Part shown: one piece after another, positions 33,477-43,700 of the stretch
Layout of the letters: the number at the start of each line of letters is the position of its first letter
How positions within the stretch are numbered: the stretch's first letter is position 1
NCBI RefSeq assembly: GCF_003627815.1
Contig: NZ_CP032698.1
Span: 1,302,001 to 1,366,000 of the forward strand
Reading direction: 5' to 3'
DNA: 64,000 nucleotides
Source: Streptomyces hundungensis
Lineage (GTDB): Bacteria > Actinomycetota > Actinomycetes > Streptomycetales > Streptomycetaceae
Position numbers and translations under genes: made by a program
Notes under the pieces: model-generated
Seen by the model: only the letters and a program-made list of their open reading frames with translations
What the model was told of the DNA's origin: nothing
Databases searched by the model: none

Positions 33477-36400
33477 GCTTGCTCTCCCTGGCGCTCGAGG
33501 CGTTCGCGGCTGAGCCTCGCGAAGAGACGTTCCATGGATTCCTCAGTCACTCCCGTCACTCCTGTTGTCTCCCGGACGCTGTCGTCGTGCGGGGAGCCGT
33601 GCGGACGCTCGAACAGGGCGCGCAGCTCCGCGGCGGCCGTGTCGGCGGCCTCGCGGACCGCGGTCGCGTCCACGGCCGCGGGGTTGAAGAGCCAGCGCAT
33701 GACGACGTGGCCGTCCCGCACGCCGACCGACACGTCCACGTCCACTTCGCGTTCCACGTCCGCGTTGCCGGCGGTCGCGGTCTGGGCCGAGGCGATGAAG
33801 GGGCCGGCCGAACCGCTGACCGGGTCGGCCAGTTCGCCCAGGTGGTTCACGATCACCCGCGGTCCCTCGTGGCCGGCGAACTCCGCGCGCAGGGCGGGGT
33901 CGGCGGCGCAGGCCAGCAGCCCGAAGGTCTTGCCGGAGTCCGGGATGGCGCGCAGCCCCGTGAGCGTGGCGCGCAGGTCGTCGAGGAACGTGCCGCCGGC
34001 CAGCGGCACCCGGAAGGGGTGGGCGGCCGAGTAGAAGCCGACGGCCCGGTCCGGGTCCCAGTCGGGCAGCGCGGCCAGCGGATCACGCCCCAGGCCGATC
34101 AGCCAGACCGAGGGCTGCTCACTCGGCGCCCAGGGCCGCACCGCGCGGGCGACGGCGGTCAGCGCGGCCGCCTGGAGCGACCCGTTCCCGTCCGCTCCCA
34201 GGGGCACCGACACCTCGAACGACTGCTCGTCGGCATAGGTGTTGGGGCCGTCCGAGCGCCAGCGGTAGCGGCCCGCACCGTCCAGTTGCGCCCGCCAGTA
34301 CGCGGCGTGCGCGGCCGGGTCCAAGGCCCTGATGGCGGCGGCGTGTTCGGCATGTCCGACCTTCTCCGCGGCGAGCGGCTCGCCCCGGTAGGCGGCGGCC
34401 AGGTCGTCGATGACGACGGCCCAGGACATGCCGTCGATGACCAGGTGGCTCGCGCTGAGCACGACGCGGTCGGCCTCGCCGGGCAGCCCGGGAAGGTGGC
34501 TGACGGCGAACAGGCGGCCACAGCTCCGGTCGAAACTCGCCCGCTGGGCCTTTCGCACCCGCTCCGGTCCGGTGCCGGCGGGCTCGGCGGACCAGTACCA
34601 GTCCGTTCCCGGTACGAGCCGGGCGCCGAGGGCGTCGTCGGGCCGCACGGCGGTGGTGAGGGTGGGGTGCGCCCGTACCACTGCCTGGGCCGCGCGGCGC
34701 AGACGTTCGGGGTCCAGGGGGCCGTCGGCGGTCAGCAGGTGGCTGTGGGAGAAGTCCTCGACGCGCGTCAGGCCGCGGCTGAGCAGCATCTCCTGCTCCG
34801 GCCCGAGCGGCCCGACCGGTGGCACCGGCGTCCGCTCGGCCGGGGCACCCCGGTCGCTGCCGAGGACGGCGGCGAGTCCGGCCGGAGTGGGGTGGGTGAA
34901 GACGTCCTTCAGGGTGACGGTGAAACCGTCGCGGCGCAGCCGGTGGGCGAGCCGGACGGCGAGGAGCGAGGTGCCCCCGCTGGTGAAGAACACCGCGTCG
35001 GGCTCGACCTGTTCGACGTCGAGAACACTGCGCCAGGCCGCGGTGACACGGTCCAGGGTGTCGGCGCACAGCGGTTCCCCGCCCGTGGCCCTGCTCCCCG
35101 TCCCGGCGCCGAGCAGGGCCACGGGCGGTACGGGCAGGGTCGGAGCGGGCCGTCGCAGCGGCTCGTCGGGCCGCTCCGCGAACAGCTGGATGAGTTGCAG
35201 CAGACGGTCCGCCATCGCGGCGATCGTGGTGTGCTCGAACAGCGCCGTCCGGTATTCGATGCGCCCGTAGACGATCTCCCCGACGCGCCACCAGGCGGTC
35301 GTCAGGTCCATGGTGGAGATGCCTTCGGGTACGGCGTTGGCGTACACCTCGGCGCCCGGGAGTTCCAGGGTCTGCGAGTCGTCGATGTCGAGCTGCACCA
35401 GCATGGTCTGCAACAGCGGGTAACGGGTGGCGGACCGGTCCGGGGCGGCGGCCTCCACGATCTCCCCGAAGGGCACTTCGCGGTGGTCGGCGACGGCGGC
35501 GGCCGCGGCGGCGGCCGCCGCGAGCACGTCCTTGGGCGTCGGGTTCTCGGGGAGCCGGATCCGCAGCGGGATGCTGGTCAGCAGGAACCCGATCAGGGGC
35601 TGCGACTCCGGCTCGTTCCTGGTGGACGTGGGGATGCCGATGACCAGGTCGCGCTGACCGGTGCGCTCGTACAGGAGCGCCGCGTACACGGCGGTCATCG
35701 CCGTGGCGGGGGTGGTCCTGGCTTCCCGTGCGTGCCGGAAGAAGGCTTCGGCGACGGCGCCGTTGAGCATGAAGTTGTGGTGCTCGCCGGTGTGGTCGAC
35801 GGTGTCGGGGCTGTGGTCGTAGGGCAGGGCGAGCCGTTGGGGGACGCCGTCGAGGAAGGTGCGCCAGAACTCCCGGTGGCGGGCGCCGTGCGGTCCGGCG
35901 AACCGCTCGCGCTGCCAGTGCGACCAGTCGCCGAACTGCACCGGCATCTCGGGCACGCGCGGCGGCCGGTCTTCGGCCAACGCCCGGTAGTGCTCCAGGA
36001 GTTCCTCGTTCAGCCGCACGTACGACCACTGGTCGACGAAGGAGTGCGGCATGGTCTCGACGACCTGGTGGTCGTTCTCGGCCACCTTGGCGACCGCCAG
36101 GCGCAGTACCGGGTCGGCGGCCAGGTCGAAGGGACGGCGGACCTGTGCGGCGATGAACTCCTGCCGGCGCCTCTCGACCTCTTCGGCGGACACCTCGGCG
36201 GTGTCACCGGCCGTCAGGTCGGTGTACGTGAGATCCGCGCGCCGGTCGGGGTGCACCCGCAGGTAGGGGTGTCCGTCCTGCGCCTCGGCGCCGGAGCGCA
36301 GCAGCTCGTGACGGCTCACCAGGTTGTCCGCGGCGCGGCTGAAGAGGGACCGGTCGAAGGCTCCGAGCACGCGCAGCCCGTAGCCGAGGGTGTAGGTGGT

Positions 36401-36595
36401 GGTCCCCGGGTTGAGCTGATCGAGGATCCACAGCCGCTCCTGGTCCATGCCGAGGGGGAACCGGTCGCGCGGCCCGGGCCTGGGGCGCAGGGCCGGCCCC
36501 TTGCGGGCGGCGAGGCGTTCGGCGAGCGCCGCGCGCTGGGCGGGGCTGAGCTTGGCCAGCCGGGCACTCAGCTGCTGGTCGGCCGGCGCGCTCAT
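33473..36595 (-). CDS. NRPS protein C-T-E without an adenylation domain
   Basis: A 1040 aa protein. An N-terminal helical linker (SARLAKLSPAQRAALAERL) is followed by a C domain (about 45-480) whose motif is PHSFVDQ at 183-189: the second His and the Asp are kept, while the first His and the Gly are changed. A carrier with SGGTSLLAV lies near 505-580. An epimerisation-type domain (about 590-985) has SHLVIDGMSW, VGFYSAAHP and IVNHLGELA. There is no A domain between C and T, so the carrier must be charged from outside, by a lone A protein or by the Cys-hydrolase shuttle. The E domain predicts a D-configured residue if it is active. Confidence 0.88.
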   Translation of the reverse strand: MSAPADQQLSARLAKLSPAQRAALAERLAARKGPALRPRPGPRDRFPLGMDQERLWILDQLNPGTTTYTLGYGLRVLGAFDRSLFSRAADNLVSRHELLRSGAEAQDGHPYLRVHPDRRADLTYTDLTAGDTAEVSAEEVERRRQEFIAAQVRRPFDLAADPVLRLAVAKVAENDHQVVETMPHSFVDQWSYVRLNEELLEHYRALAEDRPPRVPEMPVQFGDWSHWQRERFAGPHGARHREFWRTFLDGVPQRLALPYDHSPDTVDHTGEHHNFMLNGAVAEAFFRHAREARTTPATAMTAVYAALLYERTGQRDLVIGIPTSTRNEPESQPLIGFLLTSIPLRIRLPENPTPKDVLAAAAAAAAAVADHREVPFGEIVEAAAPDRSATRYPLLQTMLVQLDIDDSQTLELPGAEVYANAVPEGISTMDLTTAWWRVGEIVYGRIEYRTALFEHTTIAAMADRLLQLIQLFAERPDEPLRRPAPTLPVPPVALLGAGTGSRATGGEPLCADTLDRVTAAWRSVLDVEQVEPDAVFFTSGGTSLLAVRLAHRLRRDGFTVTLKDVFTHPTPAGLAAVLGSDRGAPAERTPVPPVGPLGPEQEMLLSRGLTRVEDFSHSHLLTADGPLDPERLRRAAQAVVRAHPTLTTAVRPDDALGARLVPGTDWYWSAEPAGTGPERVRKAQRASFDRSCGRLFAVSHLPGLPGEADRVVLSASHLVIDGMSWAVVIDDLAAAYRGEPLAAEKVGHAEHAAAIRALDPAAHAAYWRAQLDGAGRYRWRSDGPNTYADEQSFEVSVPLGADGNGSLQAAALTAVARAVRPWAPSEQPSVWLIGLGRDPLAALPDWDPDRAVGFYSAAHPFRVPLAGGTFLDDLRATLTGLRAIPDSGKTFGLLACAADPALRAEFAGHEGPRVIVNHLGELADPVSGSAGPFIASAQTATAGNADVEREVDVDVSVGVRDGHVVMRWLFNPAAVDATAVREAADTAAAELRALFERPHGSPHDDSVRETTGVTGVTEESMERLFARLSRERLERQGEQA

Positions 36596-37713
36596 GCGGA
36601 CCGCTCCGAGGCCAGGACGCCGAGATCGAACAGGGCGGGAAGCGCCTCCAGTACGTCGGCGGCGGGAAGCCCGAAGTCGATCAGGCAGCCCACTTCGTCG
36701 GCGCCTGCCGCGGCCAGTTCGGCCAGGACGCTCCGCGCCTTGGCCGGGCTGCCGAGCAGCGAAGGCCCGGTGAGGAAGTCCAGGTAGGCGTTCTCCAGGA
36801 GTACGAGTTCGTCACCGTCCCCCGTCTGCTTGCGGAAGGAGCGCAGGTAGGAGTGCATGGCGGGACGCAGGAACTCCTCGAGGTCCGGGCGGTCGCTGAC
36901 ATACGCGTGCGCCATGACCACGACATCGCCCTCGCCGGGGTGCCCGGCGTCCTGCCAGGCCTGGCGATAGCGGGCGATGTTGTCGCGCAGGGCGGGCAGC
37001 GTCTGCCCCAGGAGGGCGGTCGCGACTCCGTATCCGGCCGTGGCCGCGGCGACGAAGGTCTGGGGTGTGCCGGTGGCGGTGAGCCAGACCGGCAGCTCGG
37101 CCTGGACGGGCCTTGGCCGGGTGGAGACCTGGGTGATGGTGCCCGCGGTGGACGGATACGGCAGGGTCTCGCCGCGCCACAGGGCGCGGATGTCCTCGAT
37201 GGTGCGGACGGTGACGTCGCGCCGGTCCGTGTAGTCGGTACGGGCCAGGGCGAAGTCGTCCGGGTGCCAGCCGCTCCCGAAGGAGAGTCCGACACGACCG
37301 CCGGACAGGCCGTCCACGACGGCCCAGTCCTCGGCCACCCGGGCCGCGTGGTGCAGCGGCGCGGCCACGCTGCCCGCGCGGATGCCGATGGTGCGGGTCC
37401 GGGCGGCCACCGCGGCGGCCAGCACGGCGGGGTTGGGCGAGAAGCCGCCGAAGTCGACGAAGTGCCGCTCGGGGAACCAGACGGCGTGCTGGCCCGCCGC
37501 ATCGGCGGCGGCTGCTGCTTCCAGGACGAACGCGTAGTAGGCCGAGGCGTCGGCGTGGTCGGCGCTGGCGAAGAAGTAGAGGCTGCGGCGCAGGTGGTCG
37601 GGGAGTTCCGCCGGACCCTTCAGCTGTTCGCGGCGCTGGGCCCGCAGGCCCGCGCTGAGCTGGCGTCGCTGTTGCGGGGTCAGCGCGTCGAGGCGCGCGG
37701 AGAGGTCACTCAT
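36592..37713 (-). CDS. Luciferase-like FMN-dependent monooxygenase (MupA/Atu3671-type)
   Basis: A 373 aa LLM-family TIM-barrel flavin enzyme. Family marks are AVWFPERHFVDFGGFSPNPAVL, IRAGSVAAPLHHAARVAEDWAVVD, GRVGLSFGSGWHPDDFA and LPVWLTATGTPQTF. This subgroup works with NRPS/PKS lines, oxidising carrier-bound intermediates by hydroxylation or Baeyer-Villiger-type steps. The first 35 residues (SARLDALTPQQRRQLSAGLRAQR) look like an NRPS linker and resemble the start of the next NRPS protein, hinting that it docks with or derives from a megasynthase. The ATG lies eight bases inside the PKS gene end. FMNH2 probably comes from the flavin reductase at the operon end. Confidence 0.9.
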   Translation of the reverse strand: MSDLSARLDALTPQQRRQLSAGLRAQRREQLKGPAELPDHLRRSLYFFASADHADASAYYAFVLEAAAAADAAGQHAVWFPERHFVDFGGFSPNPAVLAAAVAARTRTIGIRAGSVAAPLHHAARVAEDWAVVDGLSGGRVGLSFGSGWHPDDFALARTDYTDRRDVTVRTIEDIRALWRGETLPYPSTAGTITQVSTRPRPVQAELPVWLTATGTPQTFVAAATAGYGVATALLGQTLPALRDNIARYRQAWQDAGHPGEGDVVVMAHAYVSDRPDLEEFLRPAMHSYLRSFRKQTGDGDELVLLENAYLDFLTGPSLLGSPAKARSVLAELAAAGADEVGCLIDFGLPAADVLEALPALFDLGVLASERSA

Positions 37714-40700
37714 GGGTGTTCTGCCCGTTCTCGTTCTCGATCTCCTCCAACAGCCGCAACAAGGCGTCCTCGTCGCGCTGTGCGACGAGTTCCTCGGTCC
37801 GGGCGGTGAACGCGGCGAGCGAGGAGTTCTGGTAGAGGTCTTGGAGTCGGATTTCCACGACGAGCGCGTCGTTGACGACACTGACCAGGTGGGCGGCGTG
37901 CAGTGAAGTACCGCCCAGGTCGAAGAAGTTGTCGTCGGGACGGAGCGCGGGCACGCCGAACGCCTCCTGCCACAGGGCGCGGACGGCGTCCGCCGTCGAC
38001 ACCTCCGCGGCGGGTTCCGCATCGGCTGCCGGGTCCTGGTCCTGGTCCACGGTGGTGAGTTCCGCCGCGGGCGCGGCGGCGGCGGTGGCCGGCGCCGCGA
38101 ACGCGGGGGTGGGGGACGAGGGGGCTTCCACCCAGTGACGATCGTCGGCGAAGGGGTAGGACGGCAGCCGCACGGCGCGTGCGGGCCGCGCGGGCCCCGC
38201 GAGGGAGTGGCCCGCGGTCCAGAGCGCCGCCAGAGCGTCGCGCCAGTCGGCCACCTCGTCGTGGCCGTGGTGGCCGGCCGCGTCGACGACGAGGACCTCG
38301 CGCTGCGCGGCGAGGGCCGCCCGACGGACCTCGGCGGTGGCCGCGTGGGCGCGGTGCAGGCCGAGGACGGTGTCCGGCCCGGATTCGAGGAGCGTGACGA
38401 CCGCGTCCGCGAAGCGCACCGGGTTGCTCAACTGGCGTCCCCAGTGGGCCGGATCGACCGCCTGGGACGCGGTGAGCAGCGCACCGGTGAGGCCGGAGAC
38501 GATGGGGAGGGCGGGCGCCGACAGCTTCAGGGTGGCGACGAACGCCTCGAACTCCTCGGCGGCGCCGGCCATCGCGCGTGAGTGGCCGGCCCGGGTGACC
38601 GGCAGCCGCGTGGCGCGGATCCCGGCCTGTTCACAACGCTCCTCGAAGGCGGCCAGAGCCGCTTCGGGGCCGCCGCACACGGTGTTCTGCGGCCCGTTGA
38701 GGACGCACACGTCGACCTCCAGGCCGGCCGCGAGCCGTAGGGCGGTGTCCTCCCCGGCGCGCACAGCGGTCATCTTGCCGGGCGCCGCCGCGGCCATGAG
38801 TCGCCCGCGTCGCACGACGGCGGCTGCCGCGTCGGCCACGGAGAAGACGCCCGCGTAGGTGGCCGCGGTGAGTTCCCCGAGGCTGTGCCCGAGCAGCAGT
38901 CCCGGCTTCAGACCGTGCCGCGCGGCGTGGCGCAGTCCGGCCAGGCCCAGGGTGAAGAGCAGGGGCTGGATGACGGCGGTGTCGAGCAGGCGGGCGTCGT
39001 CCGAGGGCCAGCTCCGCGCGTCGCTCAGATCCGGTCCGCCGGCGCGAAGGACCTCGGCGGCCAGCTCGGCCAGATCGTCGGCGAACTCCGCGTCGCTATC
39101 GGCGAGTTGGGCCCCCGCGCCGGCGAGATCGACGCCCTGGCCGGGCAGCACGGCGGCGAGCGACGGCGCGGGTTCGGCGCGACGGCCGCCGCCGTTCTCG
39201 GCCAGCGTGGTCAGGGCGGTCAGCAGGTGTTCGCGTGCCTGTACGGGGTCTTCGGGCAGCGCGGCCGCCCACCGTTGGGGCAGCGCCCGGCGGTGGTGCC
39301 ACAGGGTGGCGGTGAGCTCGCCGACCGACGGGTCCGCGGTGCGGTCCGCGAGCCATGCGGCCAGGTCGCGGGCCTTGGCCCGGAGCGCTTCGGGGGTGGC
39401 CGCGGACACCACGGCCAGGTGCGGCTGCGCCTGCTCGGCCGGTTGTCCGCCGCTGGGGCGGGGAGCCGCGGAGAGCAGCACATGGCAGTTGGTGCCGCCG
39501 AGCCCGAACGAGCTGACGCCGGCGTTACGGGGCCGGTCGGCGGGCCATGGGCGGGCGTGTCGGGGCAGCTCGAAGTCCGCGGCACCGAGGTCCGCGTCCG
39601 GGCCGTCGCCCGGTTGTGCCGGGGTGGGGGGCAGCACGCCTGCCTCGAGGGCCAGCACCGCCTTGATCAGGCCGATGACGCCGGCCGCCGTGTCGCAGTG
39701 GCCGATGTTCGGCTTCACGGAGCCCAGGGCCAGGCCCGCTCCCGAGGGCCGCTGTCCGTACACCTCGGCGAGGGCGGCGAGTTCGACCTGGTCCCCGAGG
39801 ACCGTGCCGGTGCCGTGCGTCTCGACGTAGCCGACGTCCGCGGGCTCAAGGCCGGCGGTGGCCAGGGCCTCGCGCAGGACGTCCGCCTGCCCCTGGGGGC
39901 TGGGTGCGGTGAAGCTCATCCGGGCGACGCCGTCGTTGTTGACGGCGCTGCCCACCAGGTGCGCACGGGCGCTCTCCCCCGTGCCGGGCAGATCGGCGGC
40001 CCGGCGCAGCACCACGATGCCCGCCCCGCTGGAGGGCGCGGTCCCCGCGCTGCCTTCGGTGAAGGCGCGGCAGCGGCCGTCGGGCGAGGTGATGCCGCCT
40101 TCGGTGAACTCGTAGGACGGCTCGGCGTCGGGGTGCACGGTGGCTCCGCCGGCGATGGCGATGTCGCATTCGTACGTCAGGAGGCTGCGGATCGCCTGGT
40201 GGACGGCGACCAGGGAGGTGGAGCACGCGGTCTGCACGGTCACGGCAGGACCGGTGAGACCGAGCCGGTAGGCCAGGCCGGTGGCGAGGAAGTCGCGCGA
40301 GTTGCCGAGCGCCAACTGTTCGGCGCCAAGCGCCCGGACGGTCTTCTCGTCCTTCAGGACGTGGTCGCGGTAGTACGCCTCGGTGCCGCAGCCGACGAAC
40401 ACCGCGACGCGGCCCGGCGTACGCGCGGGGTCGACACCGGCGTCCTCCAGGGCCTGCCACGCCACTTCGGTCAGGACCCGGTGCTGCGGGTCGGTGGCCG
40501 CCGCCTGGGCGGGCAGCATGCCGAACAGCTCGGCGTCGAACCGGTCGAACCGGTCGATCTGTCCCGCCCGCAGCGTGCCGCCTGGTGCGGTGGCCGCCGG
40601 GAGGGAGACGACGCCGTCGACGATCTTCTCCCAGAAGGACTCGGGGTCCGCGCTGCCGGGTACCCGAAGGGCCATGCCGACGACGGCGACGGCGTCCGTC

Positions 40701-40738
40701 TCCTGCGGCGCCGTGCCAGGATCCTGGTACTCGCTCAT
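37706..40738 (-). CDS. Type I PKS module KS-AT-T
   Basis: A 1010 aa protein. The ketosynthase (about 15-430) has the active Cys172 in TACSTSL, then ETHGTGT and KPNIGHCDT. The acyltransferase (about 530-840) has PGQGVD and GHSLGELTAA; the specificity spot reads TRAGHS rather than a clear HAFH or YASH, so malonyl is favoured only weakly. A carrier with DLGGTSLHAA follows at about 920-990. No KR, DH or ER is present, so the beta-keto group should survive unless the LLM enzyme or SDR acts. The start overlaps the Thr-NRPS stop by four bases, which suggests it extends a Thr-linked chain. Confidence 0.92.
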   Translation of the reverse strand: MSEYQDPGTAPQETDAVAVVGMALRVPGSADPESFWEKIVDGVVSLPAATAPGGTLRAGQIDRFDRFDAELFGMLPAQAAATDPQHRVLTEVAWQALEDAGVDPARTPGRVAVFVGCGTEAYYRDHVLKDEKTVRALGAEQLALGNSRDFLATGLAYRLGLTGPAVTVQTACSTSLVAVHQAIRSLLTYECDIAIAGGATVHPDAEPSYEFTEGGITSPDGRCRAFTEGSAGTAPSSGAGIVVLRRAADLPGTGESARAHLVGSAVNNDGVARMSFTAPSPQGQADVLREALATAGLEPADVGYVETHGTGTVLGDQVELAALAEVYGQRPSGAGLALGSVKPNIGHCDTAAGVIGLIKAVLALEAGVLPPTPAQPGDGPDADLGAADFELPRHARPWPADRPRNAGVSSFGLGGTNCHVLLSAAPRPSGGQPAEQAQPHLAVVSAATPEALRAKARDLAAWLADRTADPSVGELTATLWHHRRALPQRWAAALPEDPVQAREHLLTALTTLAENGGGRRAEPAPSLAAVLPGQGVDLAGAGAQLADSDAEFADDLAELAAEVLRAGGPDLSDARSWPSDDARLLDTAVIQPLLFTLGLAGLRHAARHGLKPGLLLGHSLGELTAATYAGVFSVADAAAAVVRRGRLMAAAAPGKMTAVRAGEDTALRLAAGLEVDVCVLNGPQNTVCGGPEAALAAFEERCEQAGIRATRLPVTRAGHSRAMAGAAEEFEAFVATLKLSAPALPIVSGLTGALLTASQAVDPAHWGRQLSNPVRFADAVVTLLESGPDTVLGLHRAHAATAEVRRAALAAQREVLVVDAAGHHGHDEVADWRDALAALWTAGHSLAGPARPARAVRLPSYPFADDRHWVEAPSSPTPAFAAPATAAAAPAAELTTVDQDQDPAADAEPAAEVSTADAVRALWQEAFGVPALRPDDNFFDLGGTSLHAAHLVSVVNDALVVEIRLQDLYQNSSLAAFTARTEELVAQRDEDALLRLLEEIENENGQNTHE

Positions 40739-43700
40739 GCTTCCTCCTGGGGGGTGGGTCCGTTTGCGGGCCGGCCCATGACGGCCGCGAGGCGGCGCGG
40801 GGTCGGGTTCCGGAAAATGAGCTTGAGCTGGGAGCCCGGGAAGCCGTTGGATCGCTGGAGGGCGTTGAGCCGCACCGCGAGCAGCGAGTTGCCGCCGAGC
40901 TCGAAGAAGTTGTCGTCACGCCCCACCGGGACACCGAGCAACTCCTGCCACACGGCCGCCAGTTGGGCCGCGGCGTCGTGCGGCTCCGCGGTGCCGGGGG
41001 TCTCCTCCCGCGCATCCGGGCCGGTGCCGGCGGCTCCCGTCGGCGGGGCGGCTTCGCGGCCGCGCGCGGGTTCGGGCAGCCGGGCCGTGTCGAGCTTGCC
41101 GTTCACGGTCAGCGGGAGCGCCGCGACCGCGGTGAAGGTCGCGGGGAGCATGTGCGCGGGGAGCCGGCCGGCGAGCCATTGGCGCAGTTCCGCGGGATCG
41201 GGCGCGACGCCGGCGGGGACGAGGTAGGCGTCGATCCGTGCGGTGGCCGCGTCATGGGCGTCGCGTACGACCGCTGCCGCGCCGGCGACGGCGGGGTGCG
41301 ACAGGATCGCCTCGCGGATCTCGCCGAGCTCGATGCGGTGACCGCGGATCTTGACCTGGTCGTCGAGTCGCCCCAGGTGCTCGATCTCACCCCCGGGCAG
41401 CATCCGGCCCCGGTCCCCGGACCGGTAGAGGACGCTTTCCGACAGGCCGTCGAAGGGGCCCGTCAGGAAACGGTCGGCGTTCAGTTCCGGCCGGTTGAGG
41501 TAGCCGGCGGTGACGCCGCTGCCGGCCACGTGGATTTCGCCGGGCACGCCGGGGGCGACCGGCCGGCCCTGGGCGTCCAGTACGTACAGCCGCCACCCCG
41601 GCAGGGGGCGTCCCACGGAACGGGTGCCCGCGAGGGCGTCGGCCCGGGTCAGGGACCGCCATGTGCAGTGCACGGTGGTCTCGGTGATGCCGTACATGTT
41701 GACCGGCCGGCAGGTGTGCTCCGGGTAGCGGTCCATCCAGGACAGGAGCATCCGCGCGTCCAGCGGTTCGCCGCCGAATATCAACAGCCGGACCTGGAGC
41801 GGGTCCCGCGCGGTGGCGTCCGCGGCAAGGAGCTGGGCGAAGGCGGAGGGGGTCTGGTTGAGCACGGTGACGCCTTCGGCGACGAGCAGGGCGTGGAAGC
41901 TCTCCGGGTCGCGGGCCGTCCAGTGCGGTACGACCACCAGATGGCCGCCGGTCAGCAGGCAGCCCCAGATCTCCCAGACGGAGAAGTCGAAGGCGAAGGA
42001 GTGGAAGAGGGTCCACACGTCCTGTTCGCCGAGGCCGAACCCGTCGGGACCGGCCGTCGCGGCCAGCAGGGCGGAGACGTTGCGGTGCCGCACCAGGACC
42101 CCCTTCGGGGTGCCGGTGGAGCCCGAGGTGTGGATGACGTACGCCACGCGCTCCGGGTCCGGTCCCGGCAACGGGGTGTCGGCGTCGGAGGGAACGGTGC
42201 CGGCCGGCAGCAGGGTCAGATGGGCCGGCAACAGCCCCGGCCCGCGGTCGGTCACGACGGTGGAGAGGCCGGTGTCCTCGGTGATGAACGCCAGCCGCTC
42301 GCGTGGGTAGTCCGGGTCGAGCGGGACATACGCGGCGCCCGCCTTGAGGACTCCGAGGAGGGCGGTGACCAGGTCGGTGCCGCGTTGCAGACAGACGCCC
42401 ACCCGCTCTCCGGCCCGGACACCGCGCTCGATGAGGGACTGGGCGAGTGCGGTGGCGCGTTCGTCCAACTCCCGGTAGGTAAGCCTCTGTTGGGCGCAGC
42501 TGACGGCGATGTTGCCGGGCAGTCGGGTGGCCTGCTCCGTGAACTGCGAGACGAGGTCGCTCCCGGCCGCGGGGGCCGGGTCGGCGGGGGCGGGTCCGCC
42601 CTGGGCACCGCGGTCCGCGGCGGGAAGGACGGCCAGGCGGGCGAGGGGGGTGCTCGGGTTCTCGACCATGTCGGTGACGACGGCCTCCAGTTGGTGGCAG
42701 AAGAGGGTGGCGGCCACGGCGTCCACTTCGGCCGCCCGGTGGCGCAGCAGTCCCCGCTGCTCGCCCGGCAGGTCCTGCCGCAGATAGAGGGCGAGGGGGA
42801 ACTGGGCCGGCCCGAAGCCGGGGTCGGGCAGCGGATGTGCCGTGAGCTCAGGCGTGACGATGTCCGGCAGGGTCCGGCAGGGTACGACCACCAGGGAGAG
42901 GCCGGCCCGGTCGGCGGGGGGCAGGACGGACGACAACGGCAGGTCGGCGTCCCGGTACGCGGCCATGGCCCGGCGGTGCGTCTGCTTCAGGTAGTCGGCG
43001 GCCGACCCGGTGCCGCCGGTGTCCAGGGGTACCGGCACGGTGGCGCTGAAGTATCCGATGGCGGCCCCGTGCCGTGGAGTACGGCGGGAGACGGAGGTTC
43101 CGATCACGGGCCGCTCGGTGGAGCTGTTGCGACTCAGGACCAGTCCGGCGGCGGCGATCACCAGGGAGTGCCGGGTGATGCCGAGCGTGGTCGCCAGGTC
43201 GCCCGCGGCGTCCCACACCGCGTCGGGGATCCGCAGCGGCACCGCGTCGGAGGTCCCTGCGGCGACGGGGTCGGCCGCGGGGGTACGGCCCCACTCCAAG
43301 GAGGCGGAGACTCTGGGGGCGAGCTCCTGGGCGAGGGCGGCAGCACGCTCGCGGCGCTCGGGCAGAAGCTGCTGTTGCGCTTTCGACCAGGTGGCGAAGG
43401 ACTCGGCCGGAGGGGCCGGTGTGTCGGAGAGCAGCCCCTGTGCGAGCAGGGCCATGGACGCCTCGTCCACCACGAGGTGATGGGCCGTCAGGCACAGGTG
43501 CGCGGTGGTGGAGGTGTGCCGCACGAGTACGACGCGTAACAGCGGGCCGTGGTCGAGGTCGAACGGGCGCAGGGCCTCGCGGCGCAGACGTGCCCGGGCG
43601 AGCGGCCCGTCCGGATCGACCGGGGCGTCGGTGACGAAGAGCCGGGGTGGGCGATGGCCCGGTGCCAGGACGAGCCGGCCATCGAGATCCGACACCCGTG

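Noticed and set aside
33479..36787. Very long open frame on the plus strand opposite the C-T-E gene
   Set aside because: High-GC DNA leaves the antisense frame open. The translation is Gly/Arg/His-rich without any domain, while the minus strand encodes clear NRPS domains. The same applies to plus-strand frames at 2294-4996, 38885-41227 and 40585-43539.
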